From NCBI GenBank assembly GCA_965279115.1, contig OZ257137.1, positions 930,001 to 994,000 of the forward strand: 64,000 nucleotides of DNA. Direction: 5' to 3'. Within the stretch, counting starts at the first letter, position 1; each line of letters opens with the position of its first letter. The translations under genes were made by a program, and so were the position numbers. The notes beneath the pieces were generated by a model. It worked only from the letters and a program-made list of their open reading frames with translations. It was not told the DNA's origin and made no database searches. Source of the stretch: JAEUOS01 sp965279115. GTDB taxonomy: Bacteria > Pseudomonadota > Gammaproteobacteria > Burkholderiales > JAEUOS01. Below, in pieces: positions 18,701 to 26,860 of this stretch.

Positions 18701-19491
18701 AGCAGGTAGGAGCGCAGGAGCAGCAGCCCCACCGTGCCGCGCGAATCGGCTGCAGCCGGCGGCAGGTGCATGGATTCGGCGGCAAGCCGACCCTTCATGC
18801 GCGGGTGATACACCCCCACCTCTGGATACTCGACCGGCAAGGCCACCTTGGCCAGGCCGCGCAATGCGCGCCGCGGACCGTCGGCATAGCGGTCGACCAG
18901 GAAGCGCACCATGTTGTAGACGTTGTCGTCGGATCCCCCCAGCCAGTACTGCATGGTCAGGAAGTAGGCGCGCACGTCCTGCGCGGTTCCCGGAATGAAG
19001 CGCAGCATCTGCGGGAGCCGGCGCAGCATCTTCATCTGCGCCGCGCCACCGGAAGAAGCCTTCTCCTTGTTGCCGCGCAGGCGCTTGAGCAGGGCCAGCG
19101 GACCGCTGGCCGGCTTTTCCATGTCGAACTTGCCCAGGCGCGTCAGGCGCGCCACCTCGGTGGCCGACATGATGCATGCCATCGCGTCGCAAGCGCCGCG
19201 CCGCGCCTCGAGCGCCGGCAGGATCGGCAGGAAATGATCCTCCATGAACATCATGGAGACAATGACGATGTCGCCGCGGGCGATGTCGTCGCGGCAGCGC
19301 GCCAGCGCCTGGGCGTCGGCAGACCACTCGGCGGCCGCGTGCATCGTCAGGTCGAGCCCGGGGAGATCGCGCACCAGGCGCGCTCGCGCGCGCTCGGTCG
19401 CACTGGACAGATGCGTGTCCATGGTGACGATGACCACGCGCACCGGCGTGTCCACAACGGCCTTAGCGGCCGAAGTGCGCTTTTGCGTCAT
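15712..19491 (-). CDS. bchH: Magnesium chelatase large subunit BchH
   Basis: Porphyrin-binding subunit of the three-part Mg chelatase, which inserts Mg into protoporphyrin IX together with BchI and BchD. At 1259 residues it has the usual length and a CobN/BchH-type domain, with VLHFGTHGALEFMPGKQSGM in the middle and conserved C-terminal NPKWYEGMLKHGYEGVRQIE. Its first 29 bp overlap the end of bchB. bchI and bchD are separate, at 45171-48031. Confidence 0.97.
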   Translation of the reverse strand: MTQKRTSAAKAVVDTPVRVVIVTMDTHLSSATERARARLVRDLPGLDLTMHAAAEWSADAQALARCRDDIARGDIVIVSMMFMEDHFLPILPALEARRGACDAMACIMSATEVARLTRLGKFDMEKPASGPLALLKRLRGNKEKASSGGAAQMKMLRRLPQMLRFIPGTAQDVRAYFLTMQYWLGGSDDNVYNMVRFLVDRYADGPRRALRGLAKVALPVEYPEVGVYHPRMKGRLAAESMHLPPAAADSRGTVGLLLLRSYLLASNAAHYDGVIAAMEARGLRVVPAFAAGLDARPAIDRFFMKDGQVAVDAVVSLTGFSLVGGPAYNDAKAAEDVLAQLDVPYLAAHPVEFQTLDQWGDSERGLLPVESTIMVAIPELDGATGPTVFGGRAGPAGATCAGCERHCTFTARDGSHDMQTCPDRAAMLAARVGKLVALKRAERAERKVALVLFNFPPNAGNIGTAAHLSVFESLHNTLAAMKAEGYSIELPESVDVLRDALLHGNAALHGTDANVHTTIAADDHVRRERWLKDIEAQWGPAPGRQLSNGKAIFVLGRQFGNVLVAVQPGFGYEGDPMRLMFEKGMAPTHAFSAFYRYLREDFQAHAVLHFGTHGALEFMPGKQSGMAGTCWPDRLIADLPNIYLYASNNPSEGAIAKRRAGATLVSYLTPPVAQSGLYRGLLELKSSIERWRSSEPFAPERGELAELLQAQAADLNLAEASPPWDASPTGDADERVMKLAAEMLALEYTLIPHGLHVVGQAPSAEERTDMLLAMAEATHGIRPDRDAVAAVVAGRAVDDVLSMSGHAGDDKARAMFNELAHTDGLLAQETEVGALMRALDGRFIRPAPGGDIVRTPAVLPTGRNLHGFDPFRIPSTFAVKDGARQARRLLDRYIADGNALPESIAMVLWGTDNLKTEGAPIAQALSLIGALPRFDSYGRIAGATLIPLYELGRPRIDVMVTLSGIFRDLMPLQIKLLAEAAYLAAAAEEPEDRNFVRKHALAYQREHGCTLEIAALRVYGNADGAYGSNVNSMIESSRWEDEGELAETYSRRKGFAYGRNGRPSQQGALLQSVLADVELTYQNLDSVELGVTTVDTYFDTLGGITGAVKRAKGGAAPPVYIGDQTAGEGAVRTLTEQVSLETRTRMLNPKWYEGMLKHGYEGVRQIETHLTNTMGWSATTGQVQPWVYKQLTDTFVLDPAMRERLSKLNPTASARVANRLIEAFERNYWQPDAETLEALRRAGEELEDRLEGVYEGATA

Positions 19492-21088
19492 ACAACGTCT
19501 CCACGGTGATTTTTGTCAGCCCGCGTTCGAGCGCGTACTTTTCTGTGTTGCGCCGCGCCTTGCCGCGCACGAAGAACGGAATCTTCTTGAGTTCGTTCTC
19601 GCCTTCGACAGTCCATTCGGGTAACACGGGTGCGGGTTCCGCGGTCTCGATACGTGGCGCAGCGACCGGCGCCTCGGCGGCGCCTTGCGGCTGCGGACGC
19701 GCCACCTTGCCCGCATTCGGCAAGTGGGAGGCCACTGCGTCGTCATGGAACTCGAAGTCGTCACGGAACATCTGCAACAGGTGCTCTTCCAAGCCCATCA
19801 CCAGCGGATGGACCCAGCTGTCGAACAGCACGTTCGCACCTTCGAATCCCAATACCGGGCTGTATCGCGCCGGCACATCCTGCACGTGGATGGGTGAGGA
19901 AATGACCGCGCACGCCACGCCAAGTCGCTTGGCGATGTGACGCTCCATCTGCGTACCGAGCACCAGTTCCGGCGCTGCCGCACCGATGGCCTTTTCAACC
20001 TCGAGATAGTCGTCGCTGATCAGGGCTTCTACGCCGTATTTTGCGGCCGCCTCGCGGACATCGCGCGCGAACTCGCGTCCGTAGGTGCCCAGGCCGACGA
20101 CGGTGAACCCCATCTCCTCGCTGGCCACGCGGGCGGCGGCGATCGCATGGGTGGCATCGGCGAAGATGAAGACCCGTTTTCCGGTAAGGTAGGTGGAGTC
20201 GACTGAGCGGGCATACCACTGCATGCGCGAGCCGGAGGTTTCGCGGGCGGCGATGCCCGGACGTTCGCTCGCCAGCACAGCCGCAGGATCGATACCCGCC
20301 AGTTGTGCCACTTCGCGGATGAAGTCGCGCGTCGCGCCCAGCCCCATCGGCACGACGCGCGTATGGGGCATGCCGAACACCCGCTGCAGCCAGGCTGCGG
20401 TGGTGCGGCCGACCTCGGGATACAGATCGATATTGAAATCGGCCTCCGGCAAATTCCGGATATCGTCAACTGTGGCCCCCAGCGGCGCCACTACATGGAC
20501 GTCGATGCCCATCTGGCCCAGCAGGCGGGAGATTTCGATGACATCGTCGCGGCACCGGAAACCCAACATCGTAGGGCCCAGCAAGTTTGCACGCGGACGC
20601 CGCCCCGGTTCGCGCTGGCGACGCACCGCGCCGGGTTGCGGAATACGGTCGTGCAACAGTGTGCGCACCAGCTGGTACAGGGTCTCGGCGGCGCCCCAGT
20701 TTTCCTTCTTGGAGTAGGACGGCAATTCGAGCGGCACCACCGGTATCGGCAACTTCATGCCCAGCGCCAGCGCGCCCGGCTGGTCCTGGATCAGTTCGGC
20801 GGTGCATGACTCACCCACCAGCATGGCATTGGGCTGGAAGCGCTCATAGGCCTCGGTCACCGCAGTGGTCACCAGATTGGCCGTGTCACCCCCCAGGTCA
20901 CGCGCCTGGAAAGTCGTGTAAGTCACAGGCGGGCGCTTGTCCTGGCGCTCGATCATCGTGAACAAGAGGTCTGCGTAGGTGTCGCCCTGCGGCGCATGCA
21001 GTACATAGTGGACATCCCGCATGGACGCGGCGATGCGCATGGCGCCAACGTGGGGCGGGCCTTCGTATGTCCAGAGGGTAAGTTGCAT
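19463..21088 (-). CDS. bchB: Dark-operative protochlorophyllide reductase subunit BchB
   Basis: NifK-like partner of BchN in light-independent reduction of the protochlorophyllide D ring. The 541-residue reading from ATG 21088 starts MQLTLWTYEGPPHVGAMRIA, the classical BchB start. It has a long nitrogenase-like domain, an Ala/Pro-rich linker near residue 450, and the C-terminal helical PCP-reductase domain (PEWTVEGENELKKIPFFVRG). The frame extends upstream to 21490 inside bchN, which is not real. It overlaps bchH by 29 bp. Confidence 0.95.
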   Translation of the reverse strand: MQLTLWTYEGPPHVGAMRIAASMRDVHYVLHAPQGDTYADLLFTMIERQDKRPPVTYTTFQARDLGGDTANLVTTAVTEAYERFQPNAMLVGESCTAELIQDQPGALALGMKLPIPVVPLELPSYSKKENWGAAETLYQLVRTLLHDRIPQPGAVRRQREPGRRPRANLLGPTMLGFRCRDDVIEISRLLGQMGIDVHVVAPLGATVDDIRNLPEADFNIDLYPEVGRTTAAWLQRVFGMPHTRVVPMGLGATRDFIREVAQLAGIDPAAVLASERPGIAARETSGSRMQWYARSVDSTYLTGKRVFIFADATHAIAAARVASEEMGFTVVGLGTYGREFARDVREAAAKYGVEALISDDYLEVEKAIGAAAPELVLGTQMERHIAKRLGVACAVISSPIHVQDVPARYSPVLGFEGANVLFDSWVHPLVMGLEEHLLQMFRDDFEFHDDAVASHLPNAGKVARPQPQGAAEAPVAAPRIETAEPAPVLPEWTVEGENELKKIPFFVRGKARRNTEKYALERGLTKITVETLYDAKAHFGR

Positions 21089-21098
21089 GGCCAGCCTC

Positions 21099-22382
21099 CT
21101 ATACCCGCAGCCGTTCACGGCGATCCAGCGGCCGCACAAACAGTTCGGCCAGGTCGGCTGCCTGGTCGAACCCCTGGATCGGACTGAACACGAGTTCGAT
21201 CGACCATTTGGTGGTAAGTCCTTCCGCTTCCAGCGGGTTGGCCAGGCCGAGTCCGCACACGGTGATATCCGGCCGGGCGCTACGCAAGCGGTCGAGCTGG
21301 CGCTCCAGGTGCTGCCCTTCGGACAAGAGCAGCGTCGCCGGCAGGCGGTCCAGTTCGGCGCCCAGCATCTGTCGATCAAGGAAGGGGGTTCCGACTTCGA
21401 CAAGTTCCATTCCCATCTCCGCGGAGAGGAATCGCGCCAGGGGTAGTTCCAGTTGCGAGTCCGGCAGGAAGCTGATGCGCTTGCCGGCAAGGCGGCTGCG
21501 ATAGCGCGTCAGGCTCGCCCGCGAGCGTTCGATCAGGGGCGCCGTTACCGCTTCAAATACGTTGCCTGCAACGCCCCACGCGTCCGCGGCGGCGCGCAGC
21601 CAGTCGCGCGTGCCCTCCGCGCCGAGCGGATACGGGGCTGCAACCAGTTTTGCGCCCCGGGACTCGAGTGCGCGCACGGTCTCGCCGTTGAAGGGTTGTG
21701 CCGCCAGCATCAGGGTTCCCGGGCCAACACCCGGCAGTTCCATCGCGCGACGCGCCGGAAAAAACGAGACGGAACCTATGCCAAGCGCATCGAAGACGCG
21801 CCGGAACTGGTCCTCCACCACGTCGGCCAGGCAGCCGACAACGAGCAGCTGGCGCAGGGGCGTGGACGGCATGTGCGGCACCATTGACAACAGTGCGTTG
21901 TCCTCGCCCTGCGTGAAGGTGGTCTCGATGCCGGATCCCGAGTAGTTGAGCACGCGCACATGCGGCAGCAGGCGCCGGTTAAGGCGCTCCGCCGCCAGCC
22001 CGAGATCAAGCTTGATCACCTCCGACGGGCAGGACCCGACCAGAAAGAGCGTGCGGATTTCCGGGCGCCGCTCCAGAAGGCTGGTGCAAACACGATCGAG
22101 CTCCTCGGTGGCGTCCGCCATCCCGGCCAGGTCGCGATCGGTCAGTATCGCGGTGCCAAAACGCGGCTCGGCGAAAATCATCACACCTGCCGCGGATTGC
22201 ACCAGATGGGCACAAGTGCGGGAACCGACCACCAGAAAAAAGGCGTCCTGCATCTTGCGGTGCAACCAGACAATACCGGTCAGTCCGCAGAAAACCTCGC
22301 GCTGGCCACGTTCGCGCAGCACCTTGATCTCGCGCGCGGTAGGCAAGGCGGCTGCCGGGGGCAAGGCACTCATGTCGGTCAT
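21099..22382 (-). CDS. bchN: Dark-operative protochlorophyllide reductase subunit BchN
   Basis: NifD-like subunit forming the catalytic BchNB heterotetramer. The 427-residue reading from ATG 22382 has the cysteines that hold its [4Fe-4S] cluster in REVFCGLTGIVWLH, VGSRTCAH and VGSCPSEVIKLDL. ATG 22382 makes an ATGA overlap with the bchF stop; a second ATG at 22373 is possible. The upstream open frame to 22763 lies over bchF and is a shadow. Confidence 0.95.
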   Translation of the reverse strand: MTDMSALPPAAALPTAREIKVLRERGQREVFCGLTGIVWLHRKMQDAFFLVVGSRTCAHLVQSAAGVMIFAEPRFGTAILTDRDLAGMADATEELDRVCTSLLERRPEIRTLFLVGSCPSEVIKLDLGLAAERLNRRLLPHVRVLNYSGSGIETTFTQGEDNALLSMVPHMPSTPLRQLLVVGCLADVVEDQFRRVFDALGIGSVSFFPARRAMELPGVGPGTLMLAAQPFNGETVRALESRGAKLVAAPYPLGAEGTRDWLRAAADAWGVAGNVFEAVTAPLIERSRASLTRYRSRLAGKRISFLPDSQLELPLARFLSAEMGMELVEVGTPFLDRQMLGAELDRLPATLLLSEGQHLERQLDRLRSARPDITVCGLGLANPLEAEGLTTKWSIELVFSPIQGFDQAADLAELFVRPLDRRERLRV

Positions 22383-22903
22383 TCCGCAAACCCCAGCGAA
22401 CCGCCGGCGCCCGGTACCTGCGTGGAAGCACGGTCCAGGCGGGCCGCACGCAGTTTGTAGACGAACTGTGCGGCATTGATGACATAGGTGACATAGGCCG
22501 CCAAGGCGAGGAGCATTTGCTCGCGTGCGCCCAGCCAGCCATACGCCAGCACCACCAGATAGGCGGTGTGCAGCCCGATCACCAGCATGCTCACCACATC
22601 TTCCCAGAAGAACGGGCGGGCAAACAGGTAACAGCCGAACACGTCCTTTTCCCAGATCGCGCCGGTCACCATGATGGTGTAGAGCAGCATGGTCTTGATG
22701 ACAATCGAGACGGTGGCGGCCATGTACCCTTCGCCCGTCATCAGGAAACGCAGCACCAGGCATGCACTGATGGCGAACGCCACAAACTGCACCGGTGCCA
22801 GGACACCCTGCACCAGCGTCCAGCGGGAGCGGTCACGGCGCAAACGCTCTTCCGCCGTATAGAGCGGTTGGCGCGCCACATGCCCGGATTGCACCGATTC
22901 CAT
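22379..22903 (-). CDS. bchF: 3-vinyl bacteriochlorophyllide hydratase BchF
   Basis: Membrane protein adding water to the C3 vinyl group, giving the hydroxyethyl intermediate that BchC then oxidises to acetyl. The 174-residue product has YTAEERLRRDRSRWTLVQG near its N-terminus, four hydrophobic segments and ARPFFWEDVVSM, all as in BchF. It is the first gene of the bchF-to-puhE operon; a sigma-70-like promoter with a PpsR-type operator lies just upstream. Confidence 0.94.
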   Translation of the reverse strand: MESVQSGHVARQPLYTAEERLRRDRSRWTLVQGVLAPVQFVAFAISACLVLRFLMTGEGYMAATVSIVIKTMLLYTIMVTGAIWEKDVFGCYLFARPFFWEDVVSMLVIGLHTAYLVVLAYGWLGAREQMLLALAAYVTYVINAAQFVYKLRAARLDRASTQVPGAGGSLGFAE

Positions 22904-22938
22904 CGATTCGCCTACTGTTGATTGCTGGGTTGAGAAGG

Positions 22939-23002
22939 AATGTAGACGGCTTCAAATCGAATGTCAACATAAGTTGACGTTCTAAAAAAGTTACACTACA
23001 TT
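22939..23002. promoter_or_regulatory. Divergent bchF/aerR promoters sharing one PpsR/CrtJ-type operator
   Basis: An 18-bp site TGTCAACATAAGTTGACG (22962-22979) fits TGT-N12-ACA except for the last base and contains a perfect GTCAAC-ATAA-GTTGAC palindrome. Each arm is also the -35 box of a promoter. On the minus strand, TTGACA (22967-22962) is 17 bp from TACATT (22944-22939), facing bchF. On the plus strand, TTGACG (22974-22979) is 17 bp from TACATT (22997-23002), facing aerR. Binding of PpsR here should block both. Confidence 0.75.
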
Positions 23003-23181
23003 GCATCGCAACTTGACAAGAAATGCTGCGCCGGATTAAAAATGCCACACACGCAAAAGCCCCTGCCCGAGCCCAGCACTCCGCCCGAAGTGACGAAAAG
23101 CGGCCTGTCCCGAGACATGGCAACAAGCGCGATTCCCGGAAATTTTGTTGACCGGGCCCGTGACGAAACAGGAGGATGGGT

Positions 23182-24096
23182 ATGGCCGAATCCAATAGAG
23201 ACGCAGTCGCCGAGAGAAGCCACTCGGACTGCATTGGGCGCGATGACGCGGGACCGGAAGTACAGGCGGCCGCGCACTCCGCGTTCTCCACAGAAGGGCC
23301 GGACTGCGCCGAGCACCTTTCGCAATTGGTGCGCACGATCGAAACCGAGATCATTCCGCGACTGATGCTGGCGCATCGCGCCGACGCGGATGCGCACCTC
23401 TCGGCGCGCACCGCGGCAGGCCGCAGGCAGTCGGCGGATCTTGACGCGTTCACCATGTTGCTTCTGGAGGCCGATGATGCCAAGTCGGTGCAGTATCTGC
23501 GTGGCCTGCGTGATGCCGGGCATCCGCTTGACGCGATATATCTTGAAGTCCTCGCACCCGCGGCGCGAATGCTTGGCGATATGTGGTTGCAGGACACCTG
23601 CAGTTTCAGCGAGGTGACGGTCGGGCTCTCGCGCCTGCACCGCAGGGTCCTGGAGCTCGGGCCGGCGTTTCACAGCAGCCGCGGCACTTTTCAGCCTGGA
23701 AAGAGCGCCCTGCTGGTGGCAGCGCCGGGCGAGCAACACACCTTCGGACTATTCATGGTGACCGAATTTTTCCGGCGCGAAGGATGGGAAGTCGCCGGAG
23801 ACCCGATTCAGACGGTATCGGATCTCGCCGATACGGTTCAGGACCACTGGTTTGAGCTCGTTGGCATTTCCGCCGGCACCGCCCAGCGACTCGAAGATGT
23901 GCGCACTGCGGTCTCGGCAGTCCGCAAGGCGTCGCGCAACCATTCGGTCGCGGTGATGGTGGGCGGCCCACTGTTCCTCGAGAATCCCGATTTCGCGACG
24001 CAGATCGGGGCCGACGGTTTTGGCGTCGACGCCCAGGCGGCCGTCGCAAAAGCGGAGCAATTGATAAGGCTGAGTGGAATTCGGCCGGCGACCTGA
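23182..24096 (+). CDS. aerR: Cobalamin-binding antirepressor AerR/PpaA
   Basis: Regulator that in other purple bacteria binds a cobalamin and counteracts or modulates the repressor PpsR/CrtJ. The 304-residue protein has a helical SCHIC/B12-cap-type domain (DAIYLEVLAPAARMLGDMW) and a B12-binding Rossmann domain with PGEQHTFGLFM; the His (about residue 186) is the likely cobalt ligand. ATG 23182 is preferred over ATG 23176 because AGGAGG (23170-23175) sits 6 bp from the former and directly abuts the latter. ppsR follows 241 bp downstream. Confidence 0.88.
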   Translation: MAESNRDAVAERSHSDCIGRDDAGPEVQAAAHSAFSTEGPDCAEHLSQLVRTIETEIIPRLMLAHRADADAHLSARTAAGRRQSADLDAFTMLLLEADDAKSVQYLRGLRDAGHPLDAIYLEVLAPAARMLGDMWLQDTCSFSEVTVGLSRLHRRVLELGPAFHSSRGTFQPGKSALLVAAPGEQHTFGLFMVTEFFRREGWEVAGDPIQTVSDLADTVQDHWFELVGISAGTAQRLEDVRTAVSAVRKASRNHSVAVMVGGPLFLENPDFATQIGADGFGVDAQAAVAKAEQLIRLSGIRPAT

Positions 24097-24337
24097 TGTT
24101 CACGAGGCACGTCTACATCGGACGTGCCAATCCGTTTTGAATTGGAGTGCGGTGTCAATCAATATTTACTATACCGCGCTCCGGCTGGTAGTCGTTTCCG
24201 GAATATTATTTATAATCCTGAATCAATTTCCTAGTTGATTGACATTTGTCGGTGTAAGAACAGTTGGATCGTGCCGGACTTCTCCCAGCCTTTCAAGTCC
24301 CGCTTGCGGAGCAAGAACGCCTTTTTGAAAGCCCGTT

Positions 24338-25765
24338 GTGAAGCCCTTTGATGCCCCGGAAGACTCTTTCGGAATTCTGGATGCGCAAACCGCCGCGCAG
24401 CTCGTGGCGGCGGCCTCGGATATGGTGCTGATCGTTGACGATGCAGGGATCATCCGCGACATGGCCATCGGTAGTGATGAATTGTCGAAGGAAGGCTACT
24501 CCGAATGGCTGGGCCAGCCCTGGATCGAGACGGTCACGGTGGAAAGCCGTGGCAAGGTGGAAGCCCTCCTGGATGGTGCCTCCGCTGCCGGATCCCCGCG
24601 TTGGCGCCATCTGAACCAGGCAACCCAACATGGCGGCAATGTGCCGCTGCTGTTTTCCACCATCCGTCTTGAAAAGAAAAACCGCGTCGTCGCGGTCGGA
24701 CGCGACCTGCGCCAGGTGGCCGCGTTGCAGCAGCGGCTGGTCGATGCGCAGCAGGCGATGGAGCGCGACTACTGGCATCTGCGCCAGGCCGAAACGCGCT
24801 ACCGCCACCTGTTCCAGATGGTTCCGGACGCTCTCCTCATTGTCGACGGCTTCAGCCAGAAGGTTGTCGAAGCCAATGCGCGCGCAAACCAATTGTTCAG
24901 CCGTGACGCCGAAGAGGTGGTCGGACGTTTCATTACCGATGCTTTCACCGAATCCAGCGCCAGGGCGATACAGGCGCTGATGGCGGGCGTGCGCGCCTCC
25001 GGACAACCGGACGAGGCACGTGCCGAAACCGCGATCGGCGGCGACAGCGTGGTTGTGGCCGCCTCGATGTTCCGCCAGGAAAACGCCTCGCTGTTTCTCC
25101 TGCGCGTGGCCACGGCGACTGCAGCGCCGCGCGGCACACGCCCGGAGGACCGATCGCCGCGCGAATTGCTGATCGAGGCAGTTGAGCGCATGCCGGATGG
25201 TTTTGTCGTTACCGACAGCGAGGGCCTGATCCTGGCCGCCAATACGGCATTTCTCGATCTTGCGCAGGTTGCCACCGAAGCGCATGTGCGTGGTGAATCG
25301 CTCGAACGCTGGCTGGGACGCTCCGGCGTCGACCTGAGCGTGCTGGTGGCCAATCTGCGCCAGCACGGTTCGGTGCGCCTGTTCGCCACCAATGTACGCG
25401 GCGATCAGGGACTCTCGACCGATGCCGAGATCTCGGCGGTGTCGGTTCCGCACGGCAAGCAGACATGCTTCGGCTTCACCATTCGCAACGTCGGGCGCCG
25501 CCTGACCACCAACCCGCGCACGCCGCGCCAATCGCCCCGCTCCGTCGAGCAGTTGGCTGATCTGGTGGGCAGGGTTCCGCTCAAGGACCTGGTACAGGAA
25601 TCGACCGACCTGATCGAAAAACTCTGCATCGAGGCGGCTCTGGAACTCACCCGGGACAACCGCGCATCCGCCGCCGAAATGCTGGGGCTTTCACGCCAGA
25701 GCCTGTACGTCAAGCTGCGCCGCTACGGGATGGGTGATCTGGGGTCGGAAAGCGACAAACCCTGA
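24338..25765 (+). CDS. ppsR: Photosynthesis repressor PpsR/CrtJ
   Basis: DNA-binding repressor of pigment and antenna genes, acting on TGT-N12-ACA sites. The 475-residue protein starts with GTG (MKPFDAPEDSFGILDAQTAA) and has an N-terminal PAS domain (about 15-125), a helical linker (125-160), two more PAS domains (160-265 and 275-385) and a C-terminal Fis-type helix-turn-helix (430-465, AEMLGLSRQSLYVKLRRYG). Only two cysteines are present, C377 and C430. C430 lies at the start of the DNA-binding region. The other redox cysteine known near residue 250 in alphaproteobacterial PpsR is missing. Confidence 0.93.
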   Translation: MKPFDAPEDSFGILDAQTAAQLVAAASDMVLIVDDAGIIRDMAIGSDELSKEGYSEWLGQPWIETVTVESRGKVEALLDGASAAGSPRWRHLNQATQHGGNVPLLFSTIRLEKKNRVVAVGRDLRQVAALQQRLVDAQQAMERDYWHLRQAETRYRHLFQMVPDALLIVDGFSQKVVEANARANQLFSRDAEEVVGRFITDAFTESSARAIQALMAGVRASGQPDEARAETAIGGDSVVVAASMFRQENASLFLLRVATATAAPRGTRPEDRSPRELLIEAVERMPDGFVVTDSEGLILAANTAFLDLAQVATEAHVRGESLERWLGRSGVDLSVLVANLRQHGSVRLFATNVRGDQGLSTDAEISAVSVPHGKQTCFGFTIRNVGRRLTTNPRTPRQSPRSVEQLADLVGRVPLKDLVQESTDLIEKLCIEAALELTRDNRASAAEMLGLSRQSLYVKLRRYGMGDLGSESDKP

Positions 25766-25889
25766 AAAGGTTGGCGTCATGCGCGCATCGTCCCGATGCG
25801 CCGGGCACTTGGCCAACAGCGGAAATTTGGTTGAATGCATTGAGACGGCGCACCACCACACACAGGCGAAAAACACCGCGAGCACATAG

Positions 25890-25933
25890 TGTAAATTATT
25901 ATTGACGTTCATATACGTCAAGTGTAATTTACA
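25890..25933 (+). promoter_or_regulatory. Double PpsR/CrtJ-type operator upstream of bchG
   Basis: Two facing sites, TGTAAATTATTATTGACG (25890-25907) and its counterpart CGT-N12-ACA (25916-25933), form a 44-bp near-palindrome. The two 19-bp arms match at 16 positions around the 6-bp centre TCATAT. Each arm reads TGTAAATTA-N3-TTGACGT. A possible promoter is TTGACG (25902-25907) with TGTAAT (25923-25928), though the 15-bp spacing is short. The bchG start is 27 bp after the element. Confidence 0.7.
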
Positions 25934-25960
25934 TGCATTCCCTTCGAATGCAGGCGCTCC

Positions 25961-26860
25961 ATGTTCCATTCCGTATCATTGCCGACCCCTGGCGCGGTTG
26001 CGGAACTCCTGAAACCGATCACATGGTTCCCGCCGATGTGGGCGTTTTCATGCGGCGTCGTCGCCTCCGGCGTCGCGCCGGAAGGCAAGTGGCTGCTCAT
26101 CAGCGCTGGCATTGCGCTTGCCGGTCCGTTGGTGTGCGCCACCAGCCAGGCGGTCAACGACTGGTTCGACCGTCATGTGGACGCCATCAACGAGCCGCAT
26201 CGGCCGATTCCATCCGGACGCATTCCTGGCCAATGGGGCCTCTACATCGCCATGGCCTGGACCATGCTGTCGCTGGCCTTCGCGACGCTTCTGGGGCCCT
26301 GGGGCTTCAGCGCTGCGGCGGCCGGCCTGCTCCTGGCATGGGCCTATAGCGCACCGCCGCTGCGTCTGAAACGCAATGGCTGGTGGGGCAATGCCGCCTG
26401 CGGCATAAGCTACGAGGGCCTCGCTTGGGTAACCGGCGCCGCCGTGATGGCGGGTGGCACCATGCCGGGCTGGCAATCCCTGCTGCTCGCGGCCCTCTAC
26501 AGTATCGGTGCGCATGGCATCATGACGCTCAACGATTTCAAGGCCATCGAAGGTGACCGGCGCATGGGCATCGATTCGCTGCCGGTCCTGCTCGGGGTTG
26601 ACGGCGCAGGCCGGGTTGCCTGCCTGACCATGGCGGTACCGCAGGCAGTGGTGGTGGGTTTGCTGTTCGCCTGGGACCGTCCCTGGCATGCATTTGCGGT
26701 CGGCATGCTGTTGTCCGTGCAACTGGTGCTGATGGGCCGCTTCCTCAAGGATCCGCGCGGCCGCGCCACCTGGTACAGCGCCGTGGGCGTTAACTTCTTC
26801 GTCATCGGCATGCTGGTCAGCGCGTTCGGCATACAGGCGCTGGCACGAGGCGCGGCATGA
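25961..26860 (+). CDS. bchG: Bacteriochlorophyll synthase BchG
   Basis: UbiA-family prenyltransferase that esterifies bacteriochlorophyllide a with geranylgeranyl diphosphate in the membrane. The 299-residue protein has about eight hydrophobic segments and the prenyl-diphosphate-binding motif NDWFDRHVDAINEPHRPIPS near residue 66, plus a second Asp-rich motif NDFKAIEGDRRMG. It begins the bchG-to-crtB run and overlaps the next gene by 4 bp. Confidence 0.96.
   Translation: MFHSVSLPTPGAVAELLKPITWFPPMWAFSCGVVASGVAPEGKWLLISAGIALAGPLVCATSQAVNDWFDRHVDAINEPHRPIPSGRIPGQWGLYIAMAWTMLSLAFATLLGPWGFSAAAAGLLLAWAYSAPPLRLKRNGWWGNAACGISYEGLAWVTGAAVMAGGTMPGWQSLLLAALYSIGAHGIMTLNDFKAIEGDRRMGIDSLPVLLGVDGAGRVACLTMAVPQAVVVGLLFAWDRPWHAFAVGMLLSVQLVLMGRFLKDPRGRATWYSAVGVNFFVIGMLVSAFGIQALARGAA

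Noticed and set aside
24247..24262. TGT-N10-ACA upstream of ppsR as a PpsR autoregulatory site
   Set aside because: The spacer is 10 rather than 12 bp, and there is no clear promoter over it.
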